From positions 9,244,501 through 9,308,500 of the forward strand of contig NZ_AP023356.1 of NCBI RefSeq assembly GCF_018324205.1: a DNA stretch of 64,000 bases, written 5' to 3'. The stretch comes from Actinoplanes ianthinogenes (lineage in GTDB: Bacteria > Actinomycetota > Actinomycetes > Mycobacteriales > Micromonosporaceae). Below the pieces are notes generated by a model that saw only the letters and a list, made by a program, of their open reading frames with translations, was not told where the DNA came from and ran no database searches. Made by a program: the position numbers and the translations under genes. Shown piece after piece: positions 26,421-35,214 of the stretch (within the stretch, counting starts at the first letter, position 1; the number at the start of each line of letters is the position of its first letter).

Positions 26421-26912
26421 ATGCCCGAGTTGGAACGGCTGGATGCCCGCCACGCCTCCGCGGTCCTGGCCTTCGAGCTGGCCAACCGGGCCTACTTCGC
26501 CGCCTCGATCTCGGACCGCGGCGACGATTTCTTCGACCGGTTCGCCGACCGGCACGCGGCCGCGCTGGCCGAGCAGGAGACCGGCGCCTGCGCCTTCTAC
26601 GTCCTCGTCGGCGCGGACGGCGCGATCCTGGGCCGCTTCAATCTGTTCGACGTCGACGACCGCTCCGCGAACCTCGGCTACCGCGTCGCGCAGCAGGCTG
26701 CCGGCCGCGGCGTGGCGACCGCGACCGTCCGTGAGCTCTGCGACCTGGCCGCGACCCGGCACGGGCTGCGGATGCTGCGTGCCGCCACCTCCCGCCAGAA
26801 TGTCGCGTCCCAGCGGGTCCTGACCAAGGCCAGCTTCGTGCCGGTCGGCCCGGCCGATCCCGCCCAGCTCGGCGGGAAACGGGGCACCTGGTTCGAGCGT
26901 CACCTGGCGTAA
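26421..26912 (+). CDS. GNAT family N-acetyltransferase
   Basis: A 163-residue acetyltransferase of the RimJ/RimL-like type. The coenzyme A-binding motif is degenerate but recognisable (YRVAQQAAGRGVATATVREL), followed by AATSRQNVASQRVLTKASF, the conserved N-x-x-S-x-x-x-L-x-x-x-G/SF block. It transfers acetyl groups from acetyl-CoA to an amine of a protein or small molecule; the substrate is not evident. Its stop overlaps an ATG of the downstream frame. Confidence 0.85.
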   Translation: MPELERLDARHASAVLAFELANRAYFAASISDRGDDFFDRFADRHAAALAEQETGACAFYVLVGADGAILGRFNLFDVDDRSANLGYRVAQQAAGRGVATATVRELCDLAATRHGLRMLRAATSRQNVASQRVLTKASFVPVGPADPAQLGGKRGTWFERHLA

Positions 26913-26971
26913 TGGTTGTCGCGGGGGAGAAGCCGGCTGACCGACTTGATCGGGGAGGGCAGACTGCGGCC

Positions 26972-27556
26972 ATGGTTGATCTGAGCGATCCGAAGTCCGC
27001 GCTGCGTCTCTACCTCCAGGAGGCGCGCGACAGCCTGATCTGGAAGCTCGACGGGCTGAGCGAACGCGAAGCCAGGATGCCCCGCACGCCGACCGGCAAC
27101 AATCTGCTCGGGGTTCTCAAGCACTGCCTCAACGTCGAGGCCGGCTACTTCGGGCCCACGTTCGGGCGCGAGTTCCCGACGCCGGAGGAGTTGGTGGACC
27201 TGGCGGTTTACGACAAGGACCCGCAAGCGGATTGGTATGCGCGGGAGGACGAGACGAAAGACGGGCTGATCGACCTCTACCGCCGGGTCGGCGCCTTCGC
27301 GGACGAGACGATCGAACAGCTGCCGCTCGACACCCTGGGGCGGGTCCCCTGGTGGCCGGACGGGCAGCCGGTGACCCTGCACCACATCGTCGTCCGGGTG
27401 ATCTACGACCTGTCCCGCCACGCGGGCCAGGCGGACATCATGCGCGAGCAGCACGACCAGGCGATCGGCCTGCATCCGGGCAATACGAACATCCCCGGTG
27501 ACTACGACTGGCCGGCCTACGTGGCCAAGTTGACCAGGCTGGCGGAGGGTCGCTGA
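26972..27556 (+). CDS. DinB/DUF664 family protein
   Basis: A 194-residue four-helix-bundle protein. His in LKHCLNVEAGYFG, HHIVVRVIYDLSRHAGQADI supplies the three histidines typical of DinB-like metal-dependent thiol transferases. ATG 26972 (MVDLSDPKSALRLYLQEARD) gives the family start; an in-frame ATG at 26912 would add 20 unrelated residues. It may use mycothiol or another low-molecular-weight thiol for detoxification; that is family knowledge, not shown here. Confidence 0.85.
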   Translation: MVDLSDPKSALRLYLQEARDSLIWKLDGLSEREARMPRTPTGNNLLGVLKHCLNVEAGYFGPTFGREFPTPEELVDLAVYDKDPQADWYAREDETKDGLIDLYRRVGAFADETIEQLPLDTLGRVPWWPDGQPVTLHHIVVRVIYDLSRHAGQADIMREQHDQAIGLHPGNTNIPGDYDWPAYVAKLTRLAEGR

Positions 27557-27606
27557 CCTCCGGCTGAAGATCAGACATATCATCCCGTACTGCTCTAGAG
27601 TGAGGT

Positions 27607-29649
27607 GTGATCGACTATCAGTTGTTGTTTCGGCGTACTCCGACGTCGTTACTGATCCTCGATCCGGACCTGACGATCGTCGAGGCGAGCGACGCCTACC
27701 TCGCGGCCACCATGACCCGCCGTGAGGAGATCGTCGGCCGGTACATCTTCGACGCCTTTCCCGACAACCCGGATGATCCGGAGGCGCACGGCGTCGAGGC
27801 GATCGGGGCGTCGCTGCGGCGGGTGCTGCACGACCGCGCCCCGGACGTGATGCCGGTCCAGAAGTACGACGTCCCGCAGCCCGGCGGTGGCTTCGCGACC
27901 CGGTACTGGGCGCCGATGCACGCCCCGGTCCTCGACGCCCACGGTGGCCTGCACCTGATCGTGCAGCGGGCCGAGGACGTCACCGCGTTCATGGTGGCCC
28001 AGACGGCCGGCGGTGAGCTGGGCCGGCTCACCGAGCAGCTGCGTCGCAGCATCGGGCAGGCGGAGGCCGAGATTCTGGCCCGCCGGCAGATGCAACAACA
28101 GCAGCACGAGACCATGCAGGTGCTCGCCGACAGCCTGAAGACCGCGGTGTTCGGCTGCGATGAGCTCGGCCGGCCGGTGCTGTGCAACGACGCGGCGCGG
28201 GCGATCGCCGGCGACCGGCTCGTCGGCGCCCGCGCCGAGCAGTGGCCACAGCGGCTGCACCTGCGGGACCCGGCCGGGAATCCGCTGACCGACGCCGGCA
28301 ATCCGCTCGTCAGCGCACTGCGCGGGCAGCGCGTCTGCGAGGCGGAGGTCGTCATGCGGGTGCCGGGCACCCCGGCGCGGACCTTCCGGATGTACGCGGG
28401 CCCGCTCAAGGGCCGCGTCGACGTCGTCGCCCTGGTGGCGATGGACGACGTCACGGCGCTGCGCGACGCCACCCGCCTGAAGGAGTGCGAGCTGGAGATC
28501 TCCAAGCTCCTCTCCCGTGCGGAGCCCACCGACGAGGTGCTCGCCGAGGTGGTGGAGCTGATCGGCTCGATGATCGGATGGGCGGCGACCGAGGTCTGGA
28601 TCGTCGACGAGGTCGGCGAGGTCCTGCGCCGCGCCTCCTGCTGGGCAGCCGCCGGCCATGCCGCGGTCTGCGGTGCCGGCGAGCCGCTGCCACCCGACGA
28701 CGGTCTCCCGGCCCGCGCCTGGCAGACCAACCAGCCGCAGTGGGCGACCGACCTGGACGGCCGCTGGGCGCCGCTGAGTGCCGCGCTGGCCATCCCGGTG
28801 CCCAGTGGCACCGACGTGCTGGGGGTCCTCGTCTGCTACTGCGACACCGCCGAGGTGCCGGACGACACCCGGACCGCGATCCTGACCGGGATCGGCGCGC
28901 AGCTCGGCGGGTTCCTGGAACACCGCCGGGCCGGCAGCCTGGCCGCCGAGCTGGACCGCACCCGGGACGAGTACGCCGCGCTGGTCGGCCACGAGGTCCG
29001 CACACCGCTCACCAGCATTCAGGCCTACACCGAGCTGTTGCTCGACGAGCCCGATCTCGCCGACGACCACCGTGAGATGGTGCAGGTGATGTACCGCAAC
29101 GCCGGCACCCTGTCGATCGTCGTGGACAAGCTGCTGGACGTGGCCGGCATGCGGTCCGGCCACATCGCGGTGCACCGGCGGGCGATGGACCTGGCATCGG
29201 TGGTCCGGGCGGCGGCGGACGCGGCCCGCGAGCGTGTCCATCGCGACGTCACCATCGACGTCAACGCGCCCGGCACGGTGCCGATCCGGGGCGACGCGGA
29301 CCGGCTCCGCCAGGTCGCCGACGAGCTGCTGAACAACGCGCTGATCTGGGCCACGGAACACTCGACAGTGGGCGTGCAGGTGACCGCCGACGCGCACGCC
29401 GCGGTGCTCACCGTGTCCAACACCGGCGAGCCGATCCCGGCGGACGAGCGCGATCGCCTGTTCGACCTGTTCTTCCGCGGTGGTGCCGCGCTGCACAGCG
29501 GCCTGCCCGGCTCGGGCCTGGGCCTGACGCTGGCGCGGGCGGTGGTCGAGCAGCACGGCGGCACCATCGGCGTCAGCGATCCGGCGGAGGCCCTGACCCT
29601 GTTCACGGTGCGCCTGCCCACCGGCCGCACGAGTGATCACCCCGGCTGA
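27607..29649 (+). CDS. PAS-PAS-GAF sensor histidine kinase
   Basis: A 680-residue cytoplasmic kinase from GTG 27607. Order: PAS (LLFRRTPTSLLILDPDLTIV), second PAS (~175-290), GAF (~300-435), HisKA with phospho-acceptor His in LVGHEVRTPLTSIQAYTELL, and HATPase with N box ELLNNALIWA and G box GSGLGLTLARAVVEQHGG. No transmembrane segment, so the signal is likely intracellular. No response regulator is adjacent, making it an orphan kinase. Confidence 0.93.
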   Translation: MIDYQLLFRRTPTSLLILDPDLTIVEASDAYLAATMTRREEIVGRYIFDAFPDNPDDPEAHGVEAIGASLRRVLHDRAPDVMPVQKYDVPQPGGGFATRYWAPMHAPVLDAHGGLHLIVQRAEDVTAFMVAQTAGGELGRLTEQLRRSIGQAEAEILARRQMQQQQHETMQVLADSLKTAVFGCDELGRPVLCNDAARAIAGDRLVGARAEQWPQRLHLRDPAGNPLTDAGNPLVSALRGQRVCEAEVVMRVPGTPARTFRMYAGPLKGRVDVVALVAMDDVTALRDATRLKECELEISKLLSRAEPTDEVLAEVVELIGSMIGWAATEVWIVDEVGEVLRRASCWAAAGHAAVCGAGEPLPPDDGLPARAWQTNQPQWATDLDGRWAPLSAALAIPVPSGTDVLGVLVCYCDTAEVPDDTRTAILTGIGAQLGGFLEHRRAGSLAAELDRTRDEYAALVGHEVRTPLTSIQAYTELLLDEPDLADDHREMVQVMYRNAGTLSIVVDKLLDVAGMRSGHIAVHRRAMDLASVVRAAADAARERVHRDVTIDVNAPGTVPIRGDADRLRQVADELLNNALIWATEHSTVGVQVTADAHAAVLTVSNTGEPIPADERDRLFDLFFRGGAALHSGLPGSGLGLTLARAVVEQHGGTIGVSDPAEALTLFTVRLPTGRTSDHPG

Positions 29650-29777
29650 GTCACGCCGTCTGCCGTTGCGGGGCGTGGACGCCATCTGATCGACGAGTTC
29701 GAGTGGATCGGGCGGCTCGTCCGCGCGGTGAGCCGAGATCGCGCCCTGTGGGACCGGCCGGCCGGGATGATGGGCCG

Positions 29778-30857
29778 ATGCGGATCCTGTTCGACGACGA
29801 CGTGACGGTGGCGTTCCACCTCTTTTCGATCGAGAGTGCCGGCGGCGGGGACAGGCCGGAACTCGACGGGCGTGCGGGTCAGGCGAACGGGCTCTGCGCG
29901 GCGGCGATCCCCGGGTTTCTGGAGTTCACGACCGGGCTGCACACCGGGGATGTTCCGGTGCGGATCGAGGTTCACGACCGGGAACCGGATATCGACGACG
30001 TTTGGCAGGAGGTCGTCGAGGTGTCGTTCCGCCCGCTGGGCCGGCAGGTGCGGCTCGGCATCTGGGGCGACGCTCCGATCCCGCTGCCGGACCTGGACGT
30101 CCGTGACTACCGGGTGCGGCTCGGCGTGATCGGCTTCGACAACGAGGACGAGGAGCGTACCGAACCGGCGGAGCGATACCTGATCCAGCTGTGGCCGGCG
30201 CCACCGGCACCCGACCGGGTCGTGCGGCAGTCGAGCAGCACCGCCGCCTACTGGCACCAGTGCGCGCAGAAGTCCCCGCCGCCGGACCGGCAGGAGCGCC
30301 TTGAGCCCCAGGAGCAGGAAGAAAAGTTCCGTCAGGACGACGAAGCCCGCTACTGGGGTGGCCGCGGCCCCGCCAACGACCGCCTGCGCGCGGTCGCGCC
30401 GCGCGCCGTCGGGCTGGCCCACCTGGACCGGGACCTGGTCGACGAGATCGACGCGGCGGGACCCGAGGAGCAGCGGGTCATGGCGGCCTGGGCGGCCCGG
30501 GAGACGTGCCGCCGAGCCGGCCTGGCCGGCCAGGACTGGGTCGCGCAGGCCCTCGACGCCCTCGATCGCGGTGACCCGCCACCGGCGTGGTTCGCCACCT
30601 TCACCGACGGGTTCGCCCGCTGGCGGCAGGTCCCGGCGGAGGAGATCACCCAGCGTGCCTCCTTGCGCCCCGCCGACGCGCCGGCCCCGGAGATCAGGCC
30701 CGAGGTGTCAGCGATCCACGCGGTGGTCTTCGCCAGGGAGCCCGACCCGCTGGAGGCGGCGCTCGACACGGTGCGAACGGCCGCCGCCGTCATCCCGGGC
30801 ACGGAAGCCGAGGTCATCGCCGCCTTCCGCGACCGGTTCGGCCTGCCGCGGGACTAG
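29778..30857 (+). CDS. hypothetical protein
   Basis: A 359-residue soluble, acidic protein from ATG 29778. The first ~140 residues are beta-rich (MRILFDDDVTVAFHLFSIES ... RVRLGVIGFDNEDEE) and the rest is helical and charged. I do not recognise a family. It ends four bases into the convergent PPOX gene. Confidence 0.65.
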   Translation: MRILFDDDVTVAFHLFSIESAGGGDRPELDGRAGQANGLCAAAIPGFLEFTTGLHTGDVPVRIEVHDREPDIDDVWQEVVEVSFRPLGRQVRLGIWGDAPIPLPDLDVRDYRVRLGVIGFDNEDEERTEPAERYLIQLWPAPPAPDRVVRQSSSTAAYWHQCAQKSPPPDRQERLEPQEQEEKFRQDDEARYWGGRGPANDRLRAVAPRAVGLAHLDRDLVDEIDAAGPEEQRVMAAWAARETCRRAGLAGQDWVAQALDALDRGDPPPAWFATFTDGFARWRQVPAEEITQRASLRPADAPAPEIRPEVSAIHAVVFAREPDPLEAALDTVRTAAAVIPGTEAEVIAAFRDRFGLPRD

Positions 30858-31261
30858 GCGGAGTAGCCGAGCACCCGCTCCGGCGTCAACCGGATCACCA
30901 CGCGCACGACCTCCGGGGGCAACTGTCGATACGTCTCGCCGGCCCCCGGACCCTCGTACTCCTCGGCGAGCCGGGCGGCGAACGCCCGCTCCGCGTCCTC
31001 GGTGATTGTCACCCGCCCCCGCACCTCGATGTAGCGCGACGCGTCGTTCCGATCGATCACCGTCAGGCTCGCCCGCGGGTCCCGTCGCAGGTTCTTGTCC
31101 TTGCGCCGGCCGGCCTGCGTCGACATCAGCAGGTCGTCGCCGTCGCGGGTGACCCAGACGACCGAGGTCTGCGGGCTGCCGTCCGGGTTGGTGGTGGCCA
31201 GCACCGCCAGGTTCCGCCCGTCGACGAGCCCCCGTGCACTGTCACTCAACGTCGCGCTCAC
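30854..31261 (-). CDS. PPOX-class F420-dependent or FMN-binding protein
   Basis: A 135-residue split-barrel protein from GTG 31261 (VSATLSDSARGLVDG). NLAVLATTNPDGSPQTSVVW, LLMSTQAGRRKDKNLRRDPR and the RYIEVRGRVTI strand are characteristic of PPOX-class F420-dependent oxidoreductases. Such enzymes bind F420 or FMN and reduce small molecules. It overlaps the end of the upstream alpha/beta hydrolase gene on the same strand by 20 bp, so the two are probably one transcript. Confidence 0.88.
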   Translation of the reverse strand: MSATLSDSARGLVDGRNLAVLATTNPDGSPQTSVVWVTRDGDDLLMSTQAGRRKDKNLRRDPRASLTVIDRNDASRYIEVRGRVTITEDAERAFAARLAEEYEGPGAGETYRQLPPEVVRVVIRLTPERVLGYSA

Positions 31262-32135
31262 CGCGCGAGCGTATCGAAGATGATCCACCACGAGGTCCCC
31301 GGCCGGGCGGGGCGAGGAAGAACTCGGCGAGCGCGTCGACCAGGTGCTGGGGTGCGCGGTTGAGGGCGTCGTGGTTCGCCCGCGGCACCACCAGCGTGCG
31401 TGCGTGCGGCATGACCGAGGCCAGGGCCGCGTTGGTCGGCGGCCAGTAGTCCGGCCCGTTGGCGCCGCAAGCGAGCAGCACCTCCGCCTCGACGCCGGCC
31501 CACTGCTCCGGCGGACCGTCGAAACGGTGGATCAGTGCGGTCTCGTCCAGCGTGGTCGGCAGCAGTTCACCCATGGTGCGGCCGATGGGCGTACGCAAAA
31601 AGATCTTGCAAATGGCGATCCGGAGGGCGAGTGGCAGGCGGGAGGTCGCTGACTCGGTGTGGACGCCCGCGCCGACGATCGCCATGGCGCGGGGGATGTC
31701 GCCGGCGTCGGCGGCCTGCCGGGCGGCGGGCAGCCACCGGTAGGAGCCCAGGCTGTTGACCTGGACCGCCGGGTCGTAGAGGGCGAGCCGGTCGATCGGC
31801 AGCCGTCGCGCTGCGGCGCGCAGCGCGATGAAACCGCCGCCGCTGTGGCCGATCACGTTGCGTGCGCCGGTGAAGGCGAGCAGCGTCGCGAGGTCGTCGA
31901 TGTCCTGCTCGCCGTCGTAGGGCTCGGCGCGGGCGGCGGCGTCGGCCCGGCCGCGCCGGTTGTAGAGGTGCACCGTGAAGCGGTCGGCCAGGCGGACGGC
32001 CAAGCGACGGTACATCTCGATGGTCACGCCGCCGCCGTGCACGACGATCACGCCCGGCCCGATGCCGACGGAGTGGAGCACGATCTCGGCGCCGTCGGCC
32101 GCCGGCACCCGTTGCACGGTCCAGTTCTGGTCCAT
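31242..32135 (-). CDS. alpha/beta hydrolase
   Basis: A 297-residue alpha/beta-fold hydrolase from ATG 32135 with AAGGG eight bases upstream. The oxyanion region VIVVHGGGVTIEMY, nucleophile elbow GHSGGG and a C-terminal His in RANHDALNRAPQHL are present; the acid is likely Asp in the CGANGPDYW region. Substrate unknown. It is divergent from a TetR gene across a near-perfect palindrome, so it is probably repressed by that regulator. Confidence 0.9.
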   Translation of the reverse strand: MDQNWTVQRVPAADGAEIVLHSVGIGPGVIVVHGGGVTIEMYRRLAVRLADRFTVHLYNRRGRADAAARAEPYDGEQDIDDLATLLAFTGARNVIGHSGGGFIALRAAARRLPIDRLALYDPAVQVNSLGSYRWLPAARQAADAGDIPRAMAIVGAGVHTESATSRLPLALRIAICKIFLRTPIGRTMGELLPTTLDETALIHRFDGPPEQWAGVEAEVLLACGANGPDYWPPTNAALASVMPHARTLVVPRANHDALNRAPQHLVDALAEFFLAPPGRGPRGGSSSIRSRGERDVE

Positions 32136-32151
32136 CCTCCGCACCCTTCGT

Positions 32152-32178
32152 TAAACTGCGAACGGCGTTTGCAGTTTA
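32152..32178. promoter_or_regulatory. TetR operator
   Basis: TAAACTGCGAAC-GGC-GTTTGCAGTTTA: 12-bp arms with a single mismatch, between the hydrolase and TetR genes and only 11 bp before the TetR start. Confidence 0.8.
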
Positions 32179-32188
32179 GAGTGTAGCG

Positions 32189-32848
32189 GTGACGTCATCC
32201 CCGGAGCCAGTGCGCCGGCCGGTGTGGTCCCGCCCGGCTCGCGGGACGCGTGGGCCGGCGCCGGCACATTCGCGGGACGAGATCGTGGCCGCGGCGATCG
32301 CGATGGCGGACGCCGACGGCATCGGCGCGGTCTCGATGCGGGCCGTCGCCACCGCGCTCGGCACCGGCGCCGGCTCGCTGTACCGCTACCTGACCGCCCG
32401 CGACGACCTGCTCGACCTGATGGCCGACCAGGTCGCGGGGGAGTTGGCGCCGTTCCCGGCCGCCGGCGGCGACTGGCTGGACGGGATGCTGCTGATGGCC
32501 CGGGGGCAGCTCGACCTGTACCGGCGGCATCCGTGGCTGGTCGAGGTCCTGCCCCGGCCCACCGCCCTCGGCCCGAACTCGCTGGCCTGGTTCGACCACT
32601 GCCTGGCGATCCTGCACCCGGTGCCGTCCGCGACCACCGCCAAGTTCGAGGCGATCGCGATGATGACCGGCGTGGTGTCGCTGTTCGCGCGCAGCGAGTC
32701 CGCCGCCCCGCCGCCCGGCTTCGACGGCATCGACATGACGGCGTACCCGCATCTGATCGCCGCCTTCACCGCCCCGCCCTCACCCCGGCGCGACCTGTTC
32801 GACGTGACCGTGCGCAGTGTCCTGCGTGGACTCCTGAGCCAGGATTGA
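32189..32848 (+). CDS. TetR/AcrR family regulator
   Basis: A 219-residue repressor from GTG 32189. The helix-turn-helix (GIGAVSMRAVATALGTGAGS then LYRYLTARDDLLDLMADQVA) is standard TetR with the C-terminal domain type of tetracycline-repressor relatives. It has a basic, Pro/Arg-rich N-terminal arm. It is divergent from the alpha/beta hydrolase with a palindrome between. Its 3' end overlaps the convergent RarA-like gene by 69 bp. Confidence 0.9.
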   Translation: MTSSPEPVRRPVWSRPARGTRGPAPAHSRDEIVAAAIAMADADGIGAVSMRAVATALGTGAGSLYRYLTARDDLLDLMADQVAGELAPFPAAGGDWLDGMLLMARGQLDLYRRHPWLVEVLPRPTALGPNSLAWFDHCLAILHPVPSATTAKFEAIAMMTGVVSLFARSESAAPPPGFDGIDMTAYPHLIAAFTAPPSPRRDLFDVTVRSVLRGLLSQD

Positions 32849-33415
32849 GCTCATCTCGATCAAAGCCTTACGGTACGTGTGATCCGCGCTCGCCAGCTCG
32901 TCGTGCACCCGAGCCCCGTTCCGCCACCAGTGCGGCAACCCGCGGCCCATCTCCTGCCCGGCGCGCGTGTGCACGCACAGCGCATAGTCCGGCACCGTCA
33001 CCACCAGCCGCCCGGCCTCCACCATGGTCCGCACGTAGTCGGCGTGCTCGGAGCTGGTCCGATCCTTCGGCGCTGTCGCCAGGAAGCGGACCGCGTGCAC
33101 GACCTGCATCCCGTCGGTGCCGCCGCCGGCCTCGTAGTCGCTCTGCAACTCCCGCAGCAGCACGGGCGCCATCGGCGCGCCCATCCCGACGTCCTCCACC
33201 GCGATCAGACGCAGCCTCCGCCAGAGGTGGGCGGCGACGTCCGGGCCAGAGCAATGCATTTCGTACGCCGCCAGCACCGCGTTGTCGACGTGGCCGCGCC
33301 GGATCTCCTTCTGCAACACCGAGACGAGCTGATCCACCGGGATCCCGCGGGGACTCGTCATCCGGGTGTACGGATCCTCGCTGTGCGGCGGCGGACCCAT
33401 CACGATCGGCGCCAT
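32780..33415 (-). CDS. RarA/MgsA C-terminal-like protein without ATPase
   Basis: A 211-residue protein from ATG 33415 with GGAGG and AAGGAG upstream. VDQLVSVLQKEIRRGHVDNA, AAHLWRRLRLIAVEDVGMGA and APVLLRELQ resemble the C-terminal clamp-loader-like helical domain of the replication-associated ATPase RarA, but the N-terminal AAA+ part is absent. It may be a stand-alone relative rather than a fragment, since the start and binding site are good. Its end overlaps the convergent TetR gene. Confidence 0.7.
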   Translation of the reverse strand: MAPIVMGPPPHSEDPYTRMTSPRGIPVDQLVSVLQKEIRRGHVDNAVLAAYEMHCSGPDVAAHLWRRLRLIAVEDVGMGAPMAPVLLRELQSDYEAGGGTDGMQVVHAVRFLATAPKDRTSSEHADYVRTMVEAGRLVVTVPDYALCVHTRAGQEMGRGLPHWWRNGARVHDELASADHTYRKALIEMSSILAQESTQDTAHGHVEQVAPG

Positions 33416-33482
33416 GGCGCGCTCCTTCCTCCCTGACGGTCGGGCGCGTCCGTGTCCGGAAGGGGCCTCGCTGCCCACCAGC

Positions 33483-34112
33483 ATGCCGCGGTATGGTGGC
33501 GATCGCCAGTCCGCCGATCGTCGATGGCTCGCGTGCGCCGAGAAGCACGTCCCCCATGACTTCTGCATCCTGGAGCGCTGCCGCTCCTCCGCGGTGAGGC
33601 CCGCCATCCGGGTCCGGACCCCGCAAGAGATCCGGTCCTCCCGACGCCCCCGCCGGCACCGCTGCTGGGGACACCTCGTCGCGGCGCCCCTGTGGCCCAT
33701 GCACGGCGCCAACCTCGGCACGCTGCTGCGCACCTGTGACGCCGTCGGCGCCTGCCTCGCCGTGCCCCCTTTCGGCTGGGTCGACGAGGCGCTCGCCCGG
33801 GGCAACACGCTGCGCCAGCCCACCTGCGTGCACCGCGTCGGCAGCCCGTTGCGCTGGCTGGCCGACGAGCGCAGGGCGGGCGCGGCGGTCCTGGGGGTGG
33901 AACTCGCCGACGAGGCGGTCCGGCTCGCCGACCTGCCACCGGCGCGCCGCCGCACGGTGATGGTCCTGGGGCACGAGGCCACCGGCATCCCGCCGGAGGC
34001 GCTGGACCTGCTCGACAGCGCGGTCGAGATCCCGATGGTCGGCACCGGCTCCAGCCTCAACGTGGCCGTCGCCGGCTCGCTGGTCCTCTACAAACTCGCC
34101 GGCCTCATGTAG
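33483..34112 (+). CDS. TrmH/SpoU family RNA methyltransferase
   Basis: About 209 residues. The SPOUT knot motifs are clear: motif 1 PMHGANLGTLLRTCDAVGA, motif 2 VLGHEATGIPPEAL and motif 3 EIPMVGTGSSLNVAVAGSLV. It transfers a methyl from SAM to a ribose 2'-OH of tRNA or rRNA. The start is uncertain; ATG 33483 gives a plausible N-terminus (MPRYGGDRQSADRRW), while GTG 33597 would be shorter. Its end overlaps the convergent FMN-reductase fusion by 8 bp. Confidence 0.85.
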   Translation: MPRYGGDRQSADRRWLACAEKHVPHDFCILERCRSSAVRPAIRVRTPQEIRSSRRPRRHRCWGHLVAAPLWPMHGANLGTLLRTCDAVGACLAVPPFGWVDEALARGNTLRQPTCVHRVGSPLRWLADERRAGAAVLGVELADEAVRLADLPPARRRTVMVLGHEATGIPPEALDLLDSAVEIPMVGTGSSLNVAVAGSLVLYKLAGLM

Positions 34113-35175
34113 CGGACAGTTCCTTGGCGAGGCTGGTGATGCCGCCGGTGCCGGCGGCGGGCACCGTGACGTAGCCCTCGCTCCGGTAGAGGTCGATGTT
34201 GCGCAGGCTCTTGGCGCCGGTGAACAGGACGATCCGCCGGACGTCCGGCGGGGCGGCCGCCTCGGCGGCGCGCAGCAGCCAGCGGCCGACGCCCTGGCCG
34301 CGCAGGTCGGGCACGACGGCGAGGCGGCCCAGGTGCAGGTCGGCGCCGTCGCGCCGGACGCGCACCATGCCGAGCAGCCGGCCGTCGCGCCAGACGCCGG
34401 TGGTCTGCCAGGCCGCCAGCCAGTCGGCCACCTCCTCCAGGGACTCGTGCAGGGGCGGGATGGCCAGCGTGTCGTTCACGATCGCCTCGTCCACCCAGCT
34501 AGCTCGCTGGAGCACGGTGACCTCGGCGGCGTCGTCGGGCGTCAGCTGTCGTGCGTAGGAACCCGGCACCGGTCCGGCCACGACGCCGGCCCGCAGGGGC
34601 TCGCGCATCGGGCGCAGGGCCTGGGCGACCCGGACCAGCTCGTCCAGCAGCCGGACGCCCGCCCGGTCGCGGCCCGCGTCGGGGCGCAGCCGGCCGTTCT
34701 CGGTCGCGTCGCCGATGCGGATCGCGACCGTGGCGCCCAGCGGGACCAGGCGCAGCGTGGTCACCACCTGCTTGGCGTGCTGCACCGACCGGGTGCCGGC
34801 CGAGGTGTTGCCGTAGCTGACGAAGCCCATCGGCTTCCACGCCCACTCACGACTGAGGTAGTCCAGCGCGTTCTTGAGGGTGGCCGGCATGCCGAAGTTG
34901 TACTCCGGCGTGAGGACGATGAAGCCGTCGGCCGCGTCGACGATCTCGCTCCACCGGCGCGTGTGGTCGTTGCGGTAGACACCCGACGACGGGTGCTCCT
35001 CCTCGTCCAGAAACGGCAGGCCGAGGTCGCTGAGGGCGACCGGGACGAGCTCGGCGCCGAGCTGAGCGGCCCGCGGGGTGATCGCGTCGATCAGCCACCG
35101 GCCGACGGCGGGGCCGAGCGCGCCGGGGCGGGTGCTTGTGGTCAGCACGAGGACACGGATCGGTTTCGTTGACAT
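34105..35175 (-). CDS. NADPH-dependent FMN reductase fused to GNAT acetyltransferase
   Basis: A 356-residue two-domain protein in one continuous frame. Residues ~5-190 are an FMN reductase of the flavodoxin fold: VLVLTTSTRPG phosphate loop and TPEYNFGMPATLKNALDYLS. Residues ~205-356 are a GNAT domain: RLAVVPDLRGQGVGRWLLRA acetyl-CoA loop and the FTGAKSLRNIDLYRSEGY block. Both domains keep their binding motifs. It is divergent from a MarR gene with a palindromic operator over both starts. The pairing suggests two steps on one xenobiotic, such as nitro reduction then N-acetylation; this is inference. Confidence 0.88.
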   Translation of the reverse strand: MSTKPIRVLVLTTSTRPGALGPAVGRWLIDAITPRAAQLGAELVPVALSDLGLPFLDEEEHPSSGVYRNDHTRRWSEIVDAADGFIVLTPEYNFGMPATLKNALDYLSREWAWKPMGFVSYGNTSAGTRSVQHAKQVVTTLRLVPLGATVAIRIGDATENGRLRPDAGRDRAGVRLLDELVRVAQALRPMREPLRAGVVAGPVPGSYARQLTPDDAAEVTVLQRASWVDEAIVNDTLAIPPLHESLEEVADWLAAWQTTGVWRDGRLLGMVRVRRDGADLHLGRLAVVPDLRGQGVGRWLLRAAEAAAPPDVRRIVLFTGAKSLRNIDLYRSEGYVTVPAAGTGGITSLAKELSAT

Positions 35176-35214
35176 GTAAACGAGAGTAGATGCTAGGTTG
35201 ATTACATGTCAACG
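35167..35214. promoter_or_regulatory. MarR operator arms covering both start codons
   Basis: CGTTGACATGTAA (35167-35179) and TTACATGTCAACG (35202-35214) are perfect 13-bp inverted arms. Each also centres on the palindrome ACATGT, and the centres are 32 bp apart (about three turns). The left arm contains the FMN-reductase start codon and the right arm the MarR start codon, so a bound repressor would block both genes. Confidence 0.75.
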
